A DNA stretch of 64,000 nucleotides from Roseibium limicola. Lineage in GTDB: Bacteria > Pseudomonadota > Alphaproteobacteria > Rhizobiales > Stappiaceae. Both the position numbers and the translations under genes were made by a program. Below the pieces are notes generated by a model. The model did no database searches. It saw only the letters and a list, made by a program, of their open reading frames with translations, and was not told where the DNA came from. The stretch covers positions 682,001 to 746,000 of the forward strand of contig NZ_JAFLNF010000002.1 in assembly GCF_017313085.1 (NCBI RefSeq), given 5' to 3'. Each line of letters begins with the position of its first letter. Position 1 is the first letter of the stretch. Positions 50,998-61,849 of the stretch are shown here, piece by piece.

Positions 50998-53196
50998 ATG
51001 ATTCCCAACGACATCAAGATCACGCCCGAACTTATCGCCTCCCACGGCCTCAAGCCGGACGAATACGACCGTATTCTGGAGCTGATCGGCCGCGAGCCGA
51101 GCTTCACCGAACTCGGCATTTTCTCAGCGATGTGGAATGAGCATTGCTCGTACAAGTCGTCCAAGAAGTGGCTGAAGACCCTGCCCACCAAGGGCCCGCG
51201 CGTTCTGCAGGGGCCGGGTGAGAATGCTGGTGTGGTCGATATCGGCGACGGTCAGGCTGTTGTCTTCAAGATGGAAAGCCACAACCACCCGTCCTACATC
51301 GAGCCCTATCAGGGTGCTGCGACCGGCGTCGGCGGTATCTTGCGCGACGTCTTCACCATGGGCGCTCGCCCGGTTGCTGCCATGAACGCCCTGCGCTTCG
51401 GGTCTCCCGATCATCCGCGCACCCGCCATCTGGTTTCCGGCGTGGTGTCAGGCGTCGGCGGTTACGGCAACTCCTTCGGTGTGCCGACCGTCGGCGGTGA
51501 AGTCGAGTTCCATCCCAGCTACAACGGCAACTGTCTGGTCAATGCTTTTGCCGCAGGCTTGGCGGACTCCGACAAGATCTTCCTCGCCAAGGCCGAAGGC
51601 GTCGGCCTGCCCGTGGTCTACCTCGGCGCCAAGACCGGCCGTGACGGCGTTGGCGGTGCCACCATGGCGTCAGCCGAGTTCGATGACACCATCGAGGAAA
51701 AGCGCCCGACCGTTCAGGTCGGTGATCCCTTCACCGAGAAGTGCCTGCTGGAAGCCTGCCTGGAACTGATGGAGACCGGTGCGGTCATCGCCATTCAGGA
51801 CATGGGGGCTGCGGGCCTGACCTGCTCTGCCGTCGAGATGGGCGCCAGTGGCGACCTCGGCATCGAGCTGGACCTCGACAAGGTGCCGGTGCGCGAAGAG
51901 CACATGACCGCCTATGAGATGATGCTGTCGGAAAGCCAGGAGCGCATGCTCATGGTTCTGCGTCCCGAAAAGGAAGATCAGGCCAAAGCCATCTTCACCA
52001 AATGGGGCCTGGACTTTGCTATCGTCGGCTTTACCACCGACACCCTGCGGTTCGTGGTGAAGCATCAGGGCGAGACGGTTGCCGATCTGCCGATCAAGAA
52101 GCTGGGCGATGAAGCCCCCGAGTACGACCGCCCCTGGGTGGAATGGGAAAAGCTTCCCGTACTCGATGCCGACGACATTGCAGAACCTGCAGACTACGCC
52201 GATGTACTGACCAAGCTGGTCGGCGGAGCCAATGGCGCATCGCGTCGTTGGGTCTACGAACAATACGACACGCTGATCCAGTCCAACACCGCAGCCGGTC
52301 CCGGCGGCGACAGCGGCGTGATCCGTGTCGATGGCACGCGAAAGGGCCTGACGTTCTCCGTCGACGTGACCCCGCGCTACTGCAAGGCCGACCCATTCGA
52401 GGGCGGCAAACAGGCTGTCGCGGAAGTCTGGCGCAACCTGACAGCCGTCGGCTCCGAGCCGCTGGCCGCCACAGACAACCTGAACTTCGGCAACCCGGAA
52501 AAGCCGGAAATAATGGGCCAGTTCGTCGGCTGCATCAAAGGCATCGGCGCGGCTTGCGAACAGCTGGAATTCCCGATCGTCTCCGGCAACGTCTCGCTCT
52601 ATAACGAGACATATGGCGAAGCGATCCTGCCAACTCCAGCGATTGGCGGCGTCGGCCTTCTGCCGGATGTCACCGTGCGCGCCACCTCTGCCTTCAAGGC
52701 TGCAGGCGAGGCCATCGTGGTGATTGGCGGCGCGGGCACGCATCTGGGCTGCTCTCAGTACCTCTCCGAAATTCTCGGTCGGGAAGAAGGCGCTCCGCCG
52801 CCAGTCGATCTGGGCGCAGAAAAGCGTCGCGGCACATTCGTGCGACAGCTGATCGGCACAGGCCGCGTCACCAGCGTGCATGACATTTCTTCAGGCGGCC
52901 TCGGCGTTGCCCTGGCCGAGATGGCCATGTCCGGCAAGATCGGTGCGAAAGTCGCAATCGACGGTCCGGCCCACGCTGTTCTCTTTGGCGAAGACCAGGG
53001 GCGCTATGTTCTGACCGTCGACCCCGACCGTTTGGATGCTGTTTTGGAAGATGCCATCGACAACGGCATCGAGGCACACCACATTGGGTCAACAGGTGGT
53101 GAGGAATTGACTGTTGAGGGTGTCCTCACCATATCCGTTGCAAAGTTGAGCGCAGCACACGAAGATTGGTTCCCGACTTACATGGCCGCTTCCTGA
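50998..53196 (+). CDS. purL: Phosphoribosylformylglycinamidine synthase subunit PurL
   Basis: This 732-residue protein is the small-form PurL, the ATP-dependent synthetase that works with PurQ and PurS to make FGAM. Motifs include [40 protein letters not shown] and [15 protein letters not shown] choose the ATG at 50998 ([12 protein letters not shown]), where family homology starts; ATGs at 50983 and 50956 would add 5 or 14 residues. It is followed by bolA and grxD. Confidence 0.95.
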   Translation: MIPNDIKITPELIASHGLKPDEYDRILELIGREPSFTELGIFSAMWNEHCSYKSSKKWLKTLPTKGPRVLQGPGENAGVVDIGDGQAVVFKMESHNHPSYIEPYQGAATGVGGILRDVFTMGARPVAAMNALRFGSPDHPRTRHLVSGVVSGVGGYGNSFGVPTVGGEVEFHPSYNGNCLVNAFAAGLADSDKIFLAKAEGVGLPVVYLGAKTGRDGVGGATMASAEFDDTIEEKRPTVQVGDPFTEKCLLEACLELMETGAVIAIQDMGAAGLTCSAVEMGASGDLGIELDLDKVPVREEHMTAYEMMLSESQERMLMVLRPEKEDQAKAIFTKWGLDFAIVGFTTDTLRFVVKHQGETVADLPIKKLGDEAPEYDRPWVEWEKLPVLDADDIAEPADYADVLTKLVGGANGASRRWVYEQYDTLIQSNTAAGPGGDSGVIRVDGTRKGLTFSVDVTPRYCKADPFEGGKQAVAEVWRNLTAVGSEPLAATDNLNFGNPEKPEIMGQFVGCIKGIGAACEQLEFPIVSGNVSLYNETYGEAILPTPAIGGVGLLPDVTVRATSAFKAAGEAIVVIGGAGTHLGCSQYLSEILGREEGAPPPVDLGAEKRRGTFVRQLIGTGRVTSVHDISSGGLGVALAEMAMSGKIGAKVAIDGPAHAVLFGEDQGRYVLTVDPDRLDAVLEDAIDNGIEAHHIGSTGGEELTVEGVLTISVAKLSAAHEDWFPTYMAAS

Positions 53197-53251
53197 AGCG
53201 ACCAATTCACTGGAACCACATAAAAACACTGGGGAAGAGGACGCGACGCAC

Positions 53252-53485
53252 ATGCCGATGGACGCCAATGAAATTGAGACCCTGATCAAGGCTGCCTTGC
53301 CCGATGCAAAGGTGGAAATCCGCGATCTGGCCGGAGATGGCGATCATTACGCAGCCAATGTTGTCTCGGAATCGTTTCGGGGCATCAGCCGCGTCCAGCA
53401 ACACCAGCTGATCTACAAGGCCCTGAAGGGCAACATGGGCGGAGAGCTGCACGCCCTTGCCCTGCAGACCAAGGCCCCCGATTAA
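53252..53485 (+). CDS. bolA: BolA family protein
   Basis: This 77-residue protein matches BolA: METLIKAALPDA-like start (EIETLIKAALPDAKVEIRDLAGDG), DHYAANVVSESFRGISRVQQHQLIYKAL. BolA proteins bind [2Fe-2S] clusters together with monothiol glutaredoxins. The grxD gene follows 123 bp downstream, and the purL-bolA-grxD order is common in alphaproteobacteria. Confidence 0.93.
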   Translation: MPMDANEIETLIKAALPDAKVEIRDLAGDGDHYAANVVSESFRGISRVQQHQLIYKALKGNMGGELHALALQTKAPD

Positions 53486-53608
53486 GGCCTCTCTGAGGGT
53501 CAAGGAATATGGGCCAATGAATTGAGGGAATGAAACAAGCCGTCCTCCCTGCGGCCACCAGCCCGATGCCGCAACATCGGGCGCGACAAGTTCAAAAGGA
53601 CGAATATC

Positions 53609-53941
53609 ATGAGCATCCAGGACTGGATCAAGAACGAAGTTGAGACCAACGACGTCGTGCTTTTCATGAAGGGCACACCGAACTTCCCGCAGTGCGGGTT
53701 CTCTGGACAGGTCATTCAGATCCTCGATTACGTTGGCGTGCCTTACAAGGGCATCAATGTTCTCGAAGACGATGGCCTGCGCACCGGCATCAAGGAATTC
53801 ACCAACTGGCCGACCATTCCTCAGCTCTACATCAAGGGCGAGTTCGTCGGCGGCTGCGACATCATCCGCGAAATGTTTCAGAATCAGGAACTTCAGGCTG
53901 CCTTCATCGAGAAGGGCATTGAGGTCAAACAGACCGCCTGA
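53609..53941 (+). CDS. grxD: Grx4 family monothiol glutaredoxin
   Basis: This 110-residue protein carries the monothiol motif CGFS (29-32), the cis-Pro region WPTIPQLYIKGEFVGGCDI and the ending IEKGIEVKQTA. Grx4-type proteins carry [2Fe-2S] clusters and hand them to targets, together with BolA upstream. A terminator lies directly downstream. Confidence 0.95.
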   Translation: MSIQDWIKNEVETNDVVLFMKGTPNFPQCGFSGQVIQILDYVGVPYKGINVLEDDGLRTGIKEFTNWPTIPQLYIKGEFVGGCDIIREMFQNQELQAAFIEKGIEVKQTA

Positions 53942-53964
53942 TCTGCCTCGGCATATGTACTGAG

Positions 53965-53995
53965 AAAAGGGCGATCCCTCAGGGTCGCCCTTTTT
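53965..53995 (+). terminator. Intrinsic terminator after grxD
   Basis: AAAAGGGCGA, a loop with a short inner stem, TCGCCC, then TTTTT, 24 nt after the stop. Confidence 0.85.
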
Positions 53996-54232
53996 CTTTG
54001 GCATAAGATAATGGCGTAAGTTTATCCCCGCCGCTTCCCCGAACGGAGCCCATCGGCAAATTCACTCGGAAAATTTTGCCGAATCATCTAACGTCGGGGA
54101 AGTTGAATGCCGGATGAGACCCAGTACCCCGCGTGCGTTTATCCCGCGTACCGTCATTCCAAAACAGGACGGACCACATAGTGGCCAGCCGATCAGTTTC
54201 GGTTGAGACACACGAAACAGGGACCGGGGCTC

Positions 54233-54502
54233 ATGCAAACAATCACTGTCGCAGCACTCTTCATCGCCATCGCCGGCTTGTTCTATACTGTCTTTTTGGA
54301 CAAGGCCGCGCCGGAACTCTCCCGCTTTGAATGTGAGAACATCACTCTGTTCGCCCCTCAGGGCCAAAAGTCAGCGACCGACCACTGTGCCACCTACGGC
54401 GGATTGGCGCAGGATTCGCAGCTGAAGGGAGAAGCGCTCGTCATTCTCGTTCGCAACCAGCCAGTCGGTGGTTTCGAAGGCCGCGAATACACCATCCGCT
54501 AG
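54233..54502 (+). CDS. Small membrane-anchored hypothetical protein
   Basis: This is an 89-residue protein that I do not recognise. It starts with a hydrophobic segment (ITVAALFIAIAGLFYTVFL, about 3-21) that would anchor it or act as a signal. The remaining 65 residues include two cysteines (FECENI and DHCATYGG) that could form a disulfide in the periplasm, and end beta-like (ALVILVRNQPVGGF). It stands alone between grxD and ttcA, convergent with the latter. Confidence 0.6.
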   Translation: MQTITVAALFIAIAGLFYTVFLDKAAPELSRFECENITLFAPQGQKSATDHCATYGGLAQDSQLKGEALVILVRNQPVGGFEGREYTIR

Positions 54503-54548
54503 GGAACGGTCCGCTGGCGCAAACCTCGCCCTGTGCTGATCGCGCCAG

Positions 54549-55526
54549 CTACTCCGCAGCGAACAGATTTGCGGTCATGCCGAGGCTCGCCGCACAAGGC
54601 TCTTCGGCTTCCCCCACTCCAACACCGGTTCCGCTCTCCGTCGATCCTGGCCGCAGGTGCATGAAATCGTAGAGCGCCCGATCCATCAGATGCGAAGGCC
54701 GCGTATTGCCAAGAGCCCTCGCCATGATGCCCAGACGACCGGGAGAGGCCTTCTCCCAGCCCTGCAGCATCTGCTTCACTTCATCCCGCTGCAGCCCATC
54801 CTGAGAGCCGCACAGGTTGCACGGGATGATAGGGAACTCCATTCCACGGGCAAACTTGGCGATATCTGCCTCGGCACAATAGGCCAGAGGCCGCAAAACC
54901 AGCAGATCGCCATCGTCATTCACCAGCTTCGGCGGCATCGATGCCAGGCGTCCGCCGTGAAACAGGTTCATGAAAAAGGTTTCCAGAATATCTTCGCGGT
55001 GATGCCCAAGCACAATGGCTTCACAGCCCTGCTCCCGCGCAATCCGATACAAGATGCCACGGCGCAGACGTGAGCACAGCGAGCAGTAGGTTCGATGCGC
55101 CGGGATCTTGTCGGTCACGATGGAATAAGTGTCCTCGCGGACAATGACGTTCTCGATTTCGTTGTCGGCAAACCACTTCGGCAGGACCTCTGGCGGAAAG
55201 CCCGGCTGCGCCTGATCCAGATTGCAGGCGATCAAATCCACTTCCAGCAGACCGCGCCACTTCAACTCCATCAGGGTGACCAGCAGGCAATAGCTGTCCT
55301 TGCCGCCGGACAGACACACCAGCCACTTGGGTCGCGCAGTGCCGCTATCGACTACCGGCGCCATGCCATAATCGGTAATCGCTTCGCGGGTTTGGCGCAA
55401 CAATCGCTTGCGCAGCTTCTTGAACTCGACACTCGATGGCCCCTTGCGGAAAATCGCAGGCACAGCGCCGGTGGCCTCCGGGCTCTTGCGTACCGCCTCT
55501 GCGGGGTGTTCGGTTTGCGCGTCCAT
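54549..55526 (-). CDS. ttcA: tRNA 2-thiocytidine biosynthesis protein TtcA
   Basis: This 325-residue PP-loop ATPase thiolates C32 of some tRNAs. SGGKDS (73-78) is the PP-loop. CSLC (148-151) and the pair in CNLC (236-239) supply the cysteines that hold the [4Fe-4S] cluster. [12 protein letters not shown] is the family motif. The ATG at 55526 is used; an in-frame ATG at 55568 would add 14 residues. The C-terminal 30 residues after MHLRPG are not conserved in nature. It is read away from rpsD's terminator. Confidence 0.93.
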   Translation of the reverse strand: MDAQTEHPAEAVRKSPEATGAVPAIFRKGPSSVEFKKLRKRLLRQTREAITDYGMAPVVDSGTARPKWLVCLSGGKDSYCLLVTLMELKWRGLLEVDLIACNLDQAQPGFPPEVLPKWFADNEIENVIVREDTYSIVTDKIPAHRTYCSLCSRLRRGILYRIAREQGCEAIVLGHHREDILETFFMNLFHGGRLASMPPKLVNDDGDLLVLRPLAYCAEADIAKFARGMEFPIIPCNLCGSQDGLQRDEVKQMLQGWEKASPGRLGIMARALGNTRPSHLMDRALYDFMHLRPGSTESGTGVGVGEAEEPCAASLGMTANLFAAE

Positions 55527-55670
55527 GGCCAACAAAGTCCTCTCATCCGGCAGGGTCCCCTGTCCCATCCTGCTGCTGATACCGTATTGCCGGCGACGCT
55601 GCAATCGCGGCCAGCACAGGACACAAAACCAGCCCAAGCCGACGCCAAACAGACAGCGGGATCGGCAAAC

Positions 55671-55700
55671 AAAAAAAGAGGCCACCCGAAGGCGGCCTCT
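55671..55700 (-). terminator. Intrinsic terminator after rpsD
   Basis: On the minus strand, AGAGGCCGCC, a TTCG tetraloop, GGTGGCCTC, then TTTTTTT, 33 nt after the rpsD stop. The UUCG loop is a typical stable cap. Confidence 0.92.
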
Positions 55701-55732
55701 GAATAAGGATCCGAAGATCGAAGGTCGTTCGC

Positions 55733-56350
55733 TTAACGCGAGTAGAATTCGACGACCAGGTTCGGTTCCATCTGCACCGGATACGGCACATCGGCAAAAG
55801 CCGGAACGCGAGAGTAGGTCGCAGTCATCTTGCTGTGATCAACGTCGAGGTAATCCGGCACGTCGCGTTCTGCGGACTGGACGGCTTCCAGAACCAGAGC
55901 GAGCTGCTTGGACTTTTCACGCACTTCAATCACGTCACCCGGGCGAACCTGGTAGGACGGGATGTTGACGCGCTTGCCATTGACGCGGATGTGGCCATGG
56001 TTGACGAACTGACGAGCAGCAAAAACTGTCGGCACGAACTTGGCGCGGTAGATCACGGCGTCCAGGCGGCGTTCCAGCAGACCGATCAAGTTTTCGCCGG
56101 TGTCGCCACGCATACGAGCGGCGTCAACGTAGATCTTGTGGAACTGCTTTTCGGAGACGTCACCGTAGTAACCCTTGAGCTTCTGCTTGGCGCGCAGCTG
56201 CACACCGAAATCAGAAAGCTTGCCCTTACGGCGCTGACCGTGCTGGCCTGGGCCATACTCACGCTTGTTGACCGGGCTCTTCGGACGACCCCAGATGTTT
56301 TCGCCCATCCGGCGGTCGAGCTTGTACTTAACGCTATGGCGCTTTGACAT
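55733..56350 (-). CDS. rpsD: 30S ribosomal protein S4
   Basis: This 205-residue protein is a full-length S4, which starts 16S rRNA assembly of the 30S body. It begins [21 protein letters not shown] and has [23 protein letters not shown], the S4 RNA-binding domain. AAAGGAAA lies 6 nt before the ATG at 56350; frame upstream of this is not coding. It is a stand-alone gene with its own promoter and terminator. Confidence 0.97.
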   Translation of the reverse strand: MSKRHSVKYKLDRRMGENIWGRPKSPVNKREYGPGQHGQRRKGKLSDFGVQLRAKQKLKGYYGDVSEKQFHKIYVDAARMRGDTGENLIGLLERRLDAVIYRAKFVPTVFAARQFVNHGHIRVNGKRVNIPSYQVRPGDVIEVREKSKQLALVLEAVQSAERDVPDYLDVDHSKMTATYSRVPAFADVPYPVQMEPNLVVEFYSR

Positions 56351-56507
56351 CGCGGTTTCCTTTGTAAACGCGTTCTTTTTTATGCAAGGAAACACGCCCT
56401 CCTCTATCCCGAAAATGTTTCGAGATCGACAGGGATCCAACTGACGGCGCCGGTCGGATGCCCACGGGTGCGTGTGCTCTCAAGACGCAAGCCTTGGAAC
56501 CCGGCGG

Positions 56508-56536
56508 TAGGTATCCCCATCCTGGCAAAATGTCAA
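56508..56536 (-). promoter_or_regulatory. Sigma-70-type promoter for rpsD
   Basis: On the minus strand TTGACA (56531-56536), a 17-nt spacer and TACCTA (56508-56513). It is 158 bp upstream of the rpsD start. The rest of the 468-bp gap 56351-56818 shows no gene; the part after 56600 is A/T-rich and should contain the promoter of the downstream EAL-GGDEF gene. Confidence 0.65.
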
Positions 56537-56818
56537 CGGTTTCGCCGGATTTTCCAGGGATAGCCCGGGTCGTTCGACCAAAACGTCGGATCCAGCACAA
56601 GGAAAGAAACGAATTTCTCTTTCGGAAGTCTATGCCGCAAGTGCTTTGTTCTTTCGGCACCGCACAACGTAACTACGTCGCCATCGTAACTCTGAAATGG
56701 AGGAGAAGAATGACTTTTAGGGAAATTTAATAAAACAGCCCTTAGAATATACATGTTTTTACAGTGCCACTTCTATCGAATTTCACATTTATCGACACGA
56801 CGGTTTGGAGTTAAGGAC

Positions 56819-58618
56819 GTGGGAAGAGCCACCACCTTGGCGGATAGAGAGATCCATCATATGACCTTCGGCGGTCAGGACCTCACGCTGAAAAGAATCG
56901 TCGAGACTGTAACCTTCGCTTTTCAGCCGATTGTCGATTACGGAACGGGCGTCGTCTACGCTCATGAAGCGCTGTTGCGCACGATAGAACCCCTAGGCTT
57001 CAACACACCGACAGACGTCCTCGATGCAGCCTTCGAAAAGGGTTTTTTGCCCCAGCTAGAACCGGCGCTCCTCGACATTGCCCTCGCCAGCTACAATAAG
57101 ATTCTGACGGCCAAGGGCACGAAGCTGTTTTTCAATCTGGATGGTCGCGGCCTGGGTCAAGACACGGACCCAAGGATGGAAATGGACGCTGTGACCCAGC
57201 GTCATGGTATTTTGGCCTCACAAATCTGCCTGGAACTGTCGGAACGCCATCATCAGACCTACGACGACATTACCGAACACGCCCTTCGCGATCTTCGTCG
57301 CCAAGGCTTCTTGTTGGCTCTCGACGACTTCGGCAAAGGCTCCTCCGAGCTGCGACTGCTGCATGATCTCGGACCCGACTACGTCAAGATTGATCGCTTT
57401 TTCCTGACCGGCATCGACATGGATGCCCGGCGTAAGCTGTTCGTCACCACCGTAACCAATCTCGCCCATGTGCTGGGCGTACGGGTGATTGCAGAGGGCG
57501 TCGAAACCGAACGCGAATACAAAGCCTGCCGCGATGCCGGCTGTGACCTGATCCAGGGCTTCTTCGTCGCGCACCCTTTCGCGCAGAAAAAAGATGCACG
57601 TCTCTTCTATGACCACATCCGCACACCGACGGTCGGCAGCAAGCGGAAAGAAGAAGAGCGCCGGATTCGCGCTGAGCTTCTGGATCTTCCGACGATCGGC
57701 CTCGATGCGTCGATGAGCGACCTGCTGGACATATTCATGAGCGATCAGGAGATCAGTGCCGTTCCGATTGTTGATTCCAATCGTGAGCCCCGCGGCCTGA
57801 TCCATGAACGCGATCTAAAAGCCTATCTTTATGCTGGCGGCTCGGACGAGGACGATTACAAGGCAGCCCTCGACTTGCCGATTCGCAATTTCGTTCGCTC
57901 TTGTCCGATCACCGACATTGATTCCAATGCCGACATGCTGCTGGTCACCTTCGCGTCCTCGCTTAATTCTGACGGCCTGATCATTACGGAGAACTTCCGT
58001 TATGCCGGGTTCCTCTCCGCCACCTCGCTGCTGAAGATCATTCACGAGAAGCGGCTTGAGGAAGCCAAGGACCAAAACCCGCTATCGCGCATGCCGGGCA
58101 ACGGGGCAATCACTCGTTTCATTGCGGACTGCGCTAACAAACGCTCCGGCGACCGCCACTACTGCTATTTCGATTTCGATAATTTCAAGCCGTTCAATGA
58201 CACCTATGGCTACCGCCAGGGTGATCGCGCCATCATTCTCTTCAGTGAGCTGATGCAGCGCCACCTCTCAGCCAATGGAGCCTTCACCGGCCATGTCGGC
58301 GGCGATGACTTTTTCGCTGGCTTTGTTGAAGGTGATCAGACTGACATTGCCTGGCAGATGCTGACCCTCAAACGCGCCTTCAAGACCGATGTGGAAAGCT
58401 TCTACGACCCGGCACACCGCGAACAGGGCTTCATCGAGGCAACCGATCGCTTCGGCGGACTGCGTCAGTTTCCCCTCCTCGACTGCTCGATCTCCATCGT
58501 GACGGCACCGGACGGCTTTGTAACCCGTGCCGATGAAGTTCTGGAGGCGCTCGCCAAGCTGAAGCGCGAGGCCAAGAAATCCGATGACGGCCTCGTCGTC
58601 ATGACAATGGGCGAGTAA
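56819..58618 (+). CDS. EAL-CBS-GGDEF bifunctional c-di-GMP protein
   Basis: This 599-residue cytoplasmic protein has an EAL domain first (about 33-270), a CBS pair (about 290-410) and a GGDEF domain last (about 425-595). EAL motifs are HEALLR (50-54), ELSER in place of ELTES (139-143), LDDFG (169-170), VKID (190) and AEGVET (226), so phosphodiesterase activity is plausible. The GGDEF motif reads GGDDF (494-498), and FDFDNFKPFND (451-461) keeps the metal and guanine residues. CBS pairs usually bind adenine nucleotides. The start at GTG 56819 has GGAG 8 nt upstream; ATG at 56861 and ATG at 56753 are alternatives. Confidence 0.85.
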   Translation: MGRATTLADREIHHMTFGGQDLTLKRIVETVTFAFQPIVDYGTGVVYAHEALLRTIEPLGFNTPTDVLDAAFEKGFLPQLEPALLDIALASYNKILTAKGTKLFFNLDGRGLGQDTDPRMEMDAVTQRHGILASQICLELSERHHQTYDDITEHALRDLRRQGFLLALDDFGKGSSELRLLHDLGPDYVKIDRFFLTGIDMDARRKLFVTTVTNLAHVLGVRVIAEGVETEREYKACRDAGCDLIQGFFVAHPFAQKKDARLFYDHIRTPTVGSKRKEEERRIRAELLDLPTIGLDASMSDLLDIFMSDQEISAVPIVDSNREPRGLIHERDLKAYLYAGGSDEDDYKAALDLPIRNFVRSCPITDIDSNADMLLVTFASSLNSDGLIITENFRYAGFLSATSLLKIIHEKRLEEAKDQNPLSRMPGNGAITRFIADCANKRSGDRHYCYFDFDNFKPFNDTYGYRQGDRAIILFSELMQRHLSANGAFTGHVGGDDFFAGFVEGDQTDIAWQMLTLKRAFKTDVESFYDPAHREQGFIEATDRFGGLRQFPLLDCSISIVTAPDGFVTRADEVLEALAKLKREAKKSDDGLVVMTMGE

Positions 58619-59422
58619 TCAGAAAAATTTGAGCGACTGTGGCCGCTTCAGACCGAAGCCCGACAGAAGCCGCGCCAGCTCCGGACTCACCTCTCCCGAG
58701 GTGAAAACCGCCTGATCGGCAAAATGCGCGTCGGCGTCAAACGGAACGTCCGGCACCACGCGTCGCAGTTGGCGCGCAATCGCCTCTGCCGGATCCAGCC
58801 AATCGACTGGCCAGGGCGCCAGTTTTCGAAACAGCCCGGCAAGAAAGGGATAGTGTGTGCAAGCCAGCACCACGATGTCCGTCTGTCCGTCATCCGACGT
58901 GACGAAACACGGGCTGATTTCCGCTCGCAAAACAGCTTCATCCACCACCTGACGTTTCAGGAATGCCTCGGCACAGATCGCCAGTTTTTCCGAGCCGACA
59001 AGCTTGACTGCGCAGCGATCGGCGAAGGAACGGATCAAATCACGCGTATAGGCCCGTCGCACGGTGCCCGGCGTTGCCAGAACACTGATCAGCCCGGACT
59101 GCGTTCGCTCGGCCGCTGGCTTTATCGCCGGAACGGTTCCGACAAACCGCGTGTCCGGAAACCGTACTCTGAGCGCAGCCCCGGCAAGAGTGAACGCCGT
59201 ATTGCAGGCAATCACCACCGCTTCCGGGTCGTGAGCCTTGAGCAGCACCTCAAACAGCGACAGCAAACGCGTCAGCAGCGCGTCTTCCTCCCACGCGCCA
59301 TAGGGAAAGCCAGCATCATCGGCGACATAAACGAAGCGTCGCTCGGGCAAAAGCAATCGGGCCTCGCGCAGAACGGTCAGTCCGCCGAGGCCACTGTCGA
59401 AAAAGAGAACCGGGCGGCTCAC
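58619..59422 (-). CDS. murI: Glutamate racemase
   Basis: This 267-residue protein makes D-glutamate for peptidoglycan. [10 protein letters not shown] (8-17), the two catalytic cysteines Cys73 (IACNTAF) and Cys188 (LACTHYPFL) and DAGFPYG (36-42) are present. The start is GTG at 59422 with GGGAGAGG just upstream; it overlaps the stop of the upstream trmJ gene by 4 nt (GTGA), so the pair is translationally coupled. Confidence 0.92.
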   Translation of the reverse strand: MSRPVLFFDSGLGGLTVLREARLLLPERRFVYVADDAGFPYGAWEEDALLTRLLSLFEVLLKAHDPEAVVIACNTAFTLAGAALRVRFPDTRFVGTVPAIKPAAERTQSGLISVLATPGTVRRAYTRDLIRSFADRCAVKLVGSEKLAICAEAFLKRQVVDEAVLRAEISPCFVTSDDGQTDIVVLACTHYPFLAGLFRKLAPWPVDWLDPAEAIARQLRRVVPDVPFDADAHFADQAVFTSGEVSPELARLLSGFGLKRPQSLKFF

Positions 59423-60261
59423 GCCTCTCCCGTGTCGCTGTCGACCACCATTCCCGCACTGCCGTCTTCGACCTCGTCCTTGCGTGGACGCGGTGTGCGC
59501 TTTTCCAGGGCAGCGATGACACCGCGAAGGGCACGCACTTCCTGATCGGTTAGCTCGGCCTTTTGAAAGATGTTGCGCAGCGTAAGCACCATATGCGGGC
59601 GACGCTCTGGCGGCCGGAAGAAGTTGGCCGTATCCAGTGCCCCTTCCAGGTGCTCGAACATGCGAATGACATCTTCTTTCGTGGCCGACGGATGCTCTTC
59701 TGTTGAAAGCCGGAAAGGCAAGGCATTCGAAGTCGCCGTCTTGCGCCACTCGTAAGCGCAGACCAGAACCGCCTGGGCAATATTGAGGGACGCAAAGTCC
59801 GGATCGACAGGCAAGGTCACGATTTCATCGGCCAGAGCCACTTCGTCATTGTTAAGGCCCCAGCGCTCGCGCCCGAATAGATACCCGGTCGCAGCACCGT
59901 TGGCGCCAATCGATACGACCTTTTCCGCTGCCTCATCAGGGCCGCGCACCGGCTTCGACACTTCGCGCGAGCGTGCAGTTGTCGCATAGACAAACGTCAG
60001 GTCGGCAATCGCCGCCTCGACGCTGTCAAACACCCGTACATTGTCGATCACATGATCAGCGCGACTGGCCGCAGCCCGCGCCTTCTCGCTCGGCCAACCA
60101 TCGCGCGGGTTGACGATGCGCAGGTCGACGAGGCCAAAGTTGGCCATGGCACGCGCCGCCGTACCGATGTTCTCGCCCAGCTGTGGTTCACACAGAATGA
60201 CCGCCGGCGGCTTGGCCGAGACCTGACGGGCTTCCTCAAGGATCTTTGCGTTCTTGCTCAT
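59419..60261 (-). CDS. trmJ: tRNA (cytidine/uridine-2'-O-)-methyltransferase TrmJ-like (SpoU family)
   Basis: This 280-residue SPOUT methyltransferase begins its domain with [21 protein letters not shown] (motif 1, Asn-Ile-Gly) and has [18 protein letters not shown] (motif 2) and [15 protein letters not shown] (motif 3). TrmJ methylates position 32 of tRNA. The C-terminal tail ([15 protein letters not shown]) is low-complexity. It is upstream of and overlaps murI. The ATG at 60261 is chosen from homology. Confidence 0.9.
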   Translation of the reverse strand: MSKNAKILEEARQVSAKPPAVILCEPQLGENIGTAARAMANFGLVDLRIVNPRDGWPSEKARAAASRADHVIDNVRVFDSVEAAIADLTFVYATTARSREVSKPVRGPDEAAEKVVSIGANGAATGYLFGRERWGLNNDEVALADEIVTLPVDPDFASLNIAQAVLVCAYEWRKTATSNALPFRLSTEEHPSATKEDVIRMFEHLEGALDTANFFRPPERRPHMVLTLRNIFQKAELTDQEVRALRGVIAALEKRTPRPRKDEVEDGSAGMVVDSDTGEA

Positions 60262-60508
60262 GAGCGGGGATTTAACCGAAGCCTGGACGAATGAAAAGTC
60301 AAAAGCCGGAAAAGCGACAGTTGCGGTGCGATATGAAAGATTGTATACGTTTGCGCACAATACATAAAAGGGGCCTGTAGGCCCTACATCAGTCCGCACG
60401 CCGGGCATACCACAGGACCTCTCCGCCTCCCCGGAGGGCATCTCGAGACGGCAATTGCCCTCTATCAGTCTGCACCGTGCATACAGCAAGAAAACAGGGA
60501 TCGAGCGA

Positions 60509-61738
60509 ATGAGCCAGATCAACTTTACCAAAATCAAGGTCGCCAATCCGGTCGTCGAACTGGATGGCGACGAGATGACCCGCATCATGTGGCAGTTCAT
60601 CAAGGACAAACTGATCCATCCCTACCTCGACATTGACCTGGAATACTACGACCTGTCGATGCAAAAGCGCGATGAGACCGACGATCAGATTACCGTCGAT
60701 GCAGCCGAGGCAATCAAGAAGCACGGCGTCGGCGTGAAATGCGCCACGATCACGCCGGATGAAGCCCGCGTCGAGGAATTCGGTTTGAAGCGCATGTACC
60801 GCTCGCCGAACGGCACCATCCGCAACATCCTTGGCGGCGTCATCTTCCGCGAGCCGATCATCATGCAGAACGTGCCGCGCCTGGTGCCCGGCTGGACACA
60901 GCCGATCATCGTGGGACGTCACGCTTACGGCGATCAATATAAGGCTACCGATTTCCGCTTCCCCGGCAAGGGCAAGCTGTCCATCAAGTTTGTCGGCGAA
61001 GATGGTGCCGAGATCGAACATGAGGTCTTTGACGCTCCCTCCGCAGGCGTGGCCATGGCGATGTACAACCTCGATGCTTCGATCATCGATTTCGCCCGCG
61101 CCTCCCTCAACTACGCGCTGATGCGCAAGGTGCCCTGCTACCTGTCGACCAAGAACACCATTCTGAAAGCCTATGACGGACGCTTCAAGGATCTGTTCCA
61201 GGAGATCTTCGACGCCGAGTTCAAGGACAAATACGCCGAAGCCGGCCTGTGGTACGAGCACCGGCTGATCGACGACATGGTCGCCTCCGCCCTGAAGTGG
61301 TCTGGCGGTTATGTCTGGGCCTGCAAGAACTACGACGGCGACGTTCAATCTGACATCGTGGCGCAAGGGTTTGGCTCTCTCGGCTTGATGACTTCCGTGC
61401 TGATGTCTCCGGACGGAAAGACGGTCGAGGCGGAAGCCGCCCACGGCACCGTCACCCGCCATTACCGCATGCACCAGCAAGGCGAAGAAACCTCGACCAA
61501 TCCGATCGCCTCGATCTTTGCCTGGACACGGGCGCTCGCCCACCGCGCCAAACTGGACAACAACGACGCGCTGGCCACCTTTGCCGGCACGCTGGAAAAG
61601 GTCTGCATCGACACAGTGGAAAGCGGCTTCATGACCAAGGATCTGGCGCTTCTCGTCGGTCCAGAGCAAGGCTGGTTGACCACCAACGGTTTCCTCGACA
61701 AGATCGACAGCAACCTGGCAAAGGCCATGTCGGCTTAA
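60509..61738 (+). CDS. icd: NADP-dependent isocitrate dehydrogenase
   Basis: This 409-residue protein is the eukaryotic-type homodimeric isocitrate dehydrogenase common in alphaproteobacteria, which makes 2-oxoglutarate and NADPH in the TCA cycle. It starts [37 protein letters not shown] binds isocitrate, [25 protein letters not shown] supplies metal ligands, and [12 protein letters not shown] the NADP site. It is followed by a terminator. Confidence 0.96.
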   Translation: MSQINFTKIKVANPVVELDGDEMTRIMWQFIKDKLIHPYLDIDLEYYDLSMQKRDETDDQITVDAAEAIKKHGVGVKCATITPDEARVEEFGLKRMYRSPNGTIRNILGGVIFREPIIMQNVPRLVPGWTQPIIVGRHAYGDQYKATDFRFPGKGKLSIKFVGEDGAEIEHEVFDAPSAGVAMAMYNLDASIIDFARASLNYALMRKVPCYLSTKNTILKAYDGRFKDLFQEIFDAEFKDKYAEAGLWYEHRLIDDMVASALKWSGGYVWACKNYDGDVQSDIVAQGFGSLGLMTSVLMSPDGKTVEAEAAHGTVTRHYRMHQQGEETSTNPIASIFAWTRALAHRAKLDNNDALATFAGTLEKVCIDTVESGFMTKDLALLVGPEQGWLTTNGFLDKIDSNLAKAMSA

Positions 61739-61773
61739 GCTGCAGGACGCCTTCGCGACATCGTAATCATGCA

Positions 61774-61806
61774 AAAGGCCCGGGACACGTTCTTCCGGGC
61801 CTTTTT
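61774..61806 (+). terminator. Intrinsic terminator after icd
   Basis: AAAGGCCCGG, an 11-nt loop, CCGGGCCTTTTT, 36 nt after the icd stop. Confidence 0.85.
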
Positions 61807-61849
61807 ATTGCGCTCAGGTTCCTGGCAGAAAGCATGTCGATCACCGGCC

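Noticed and set aside
51670-52881. A 403-codon frame antisense to purL
   Set aside because: purL is conserved along the region.
60389-61774. A 461-codon frame antisense to icd
   Set aside because: icd is conserved along its full length; the antisense frame has no family features.
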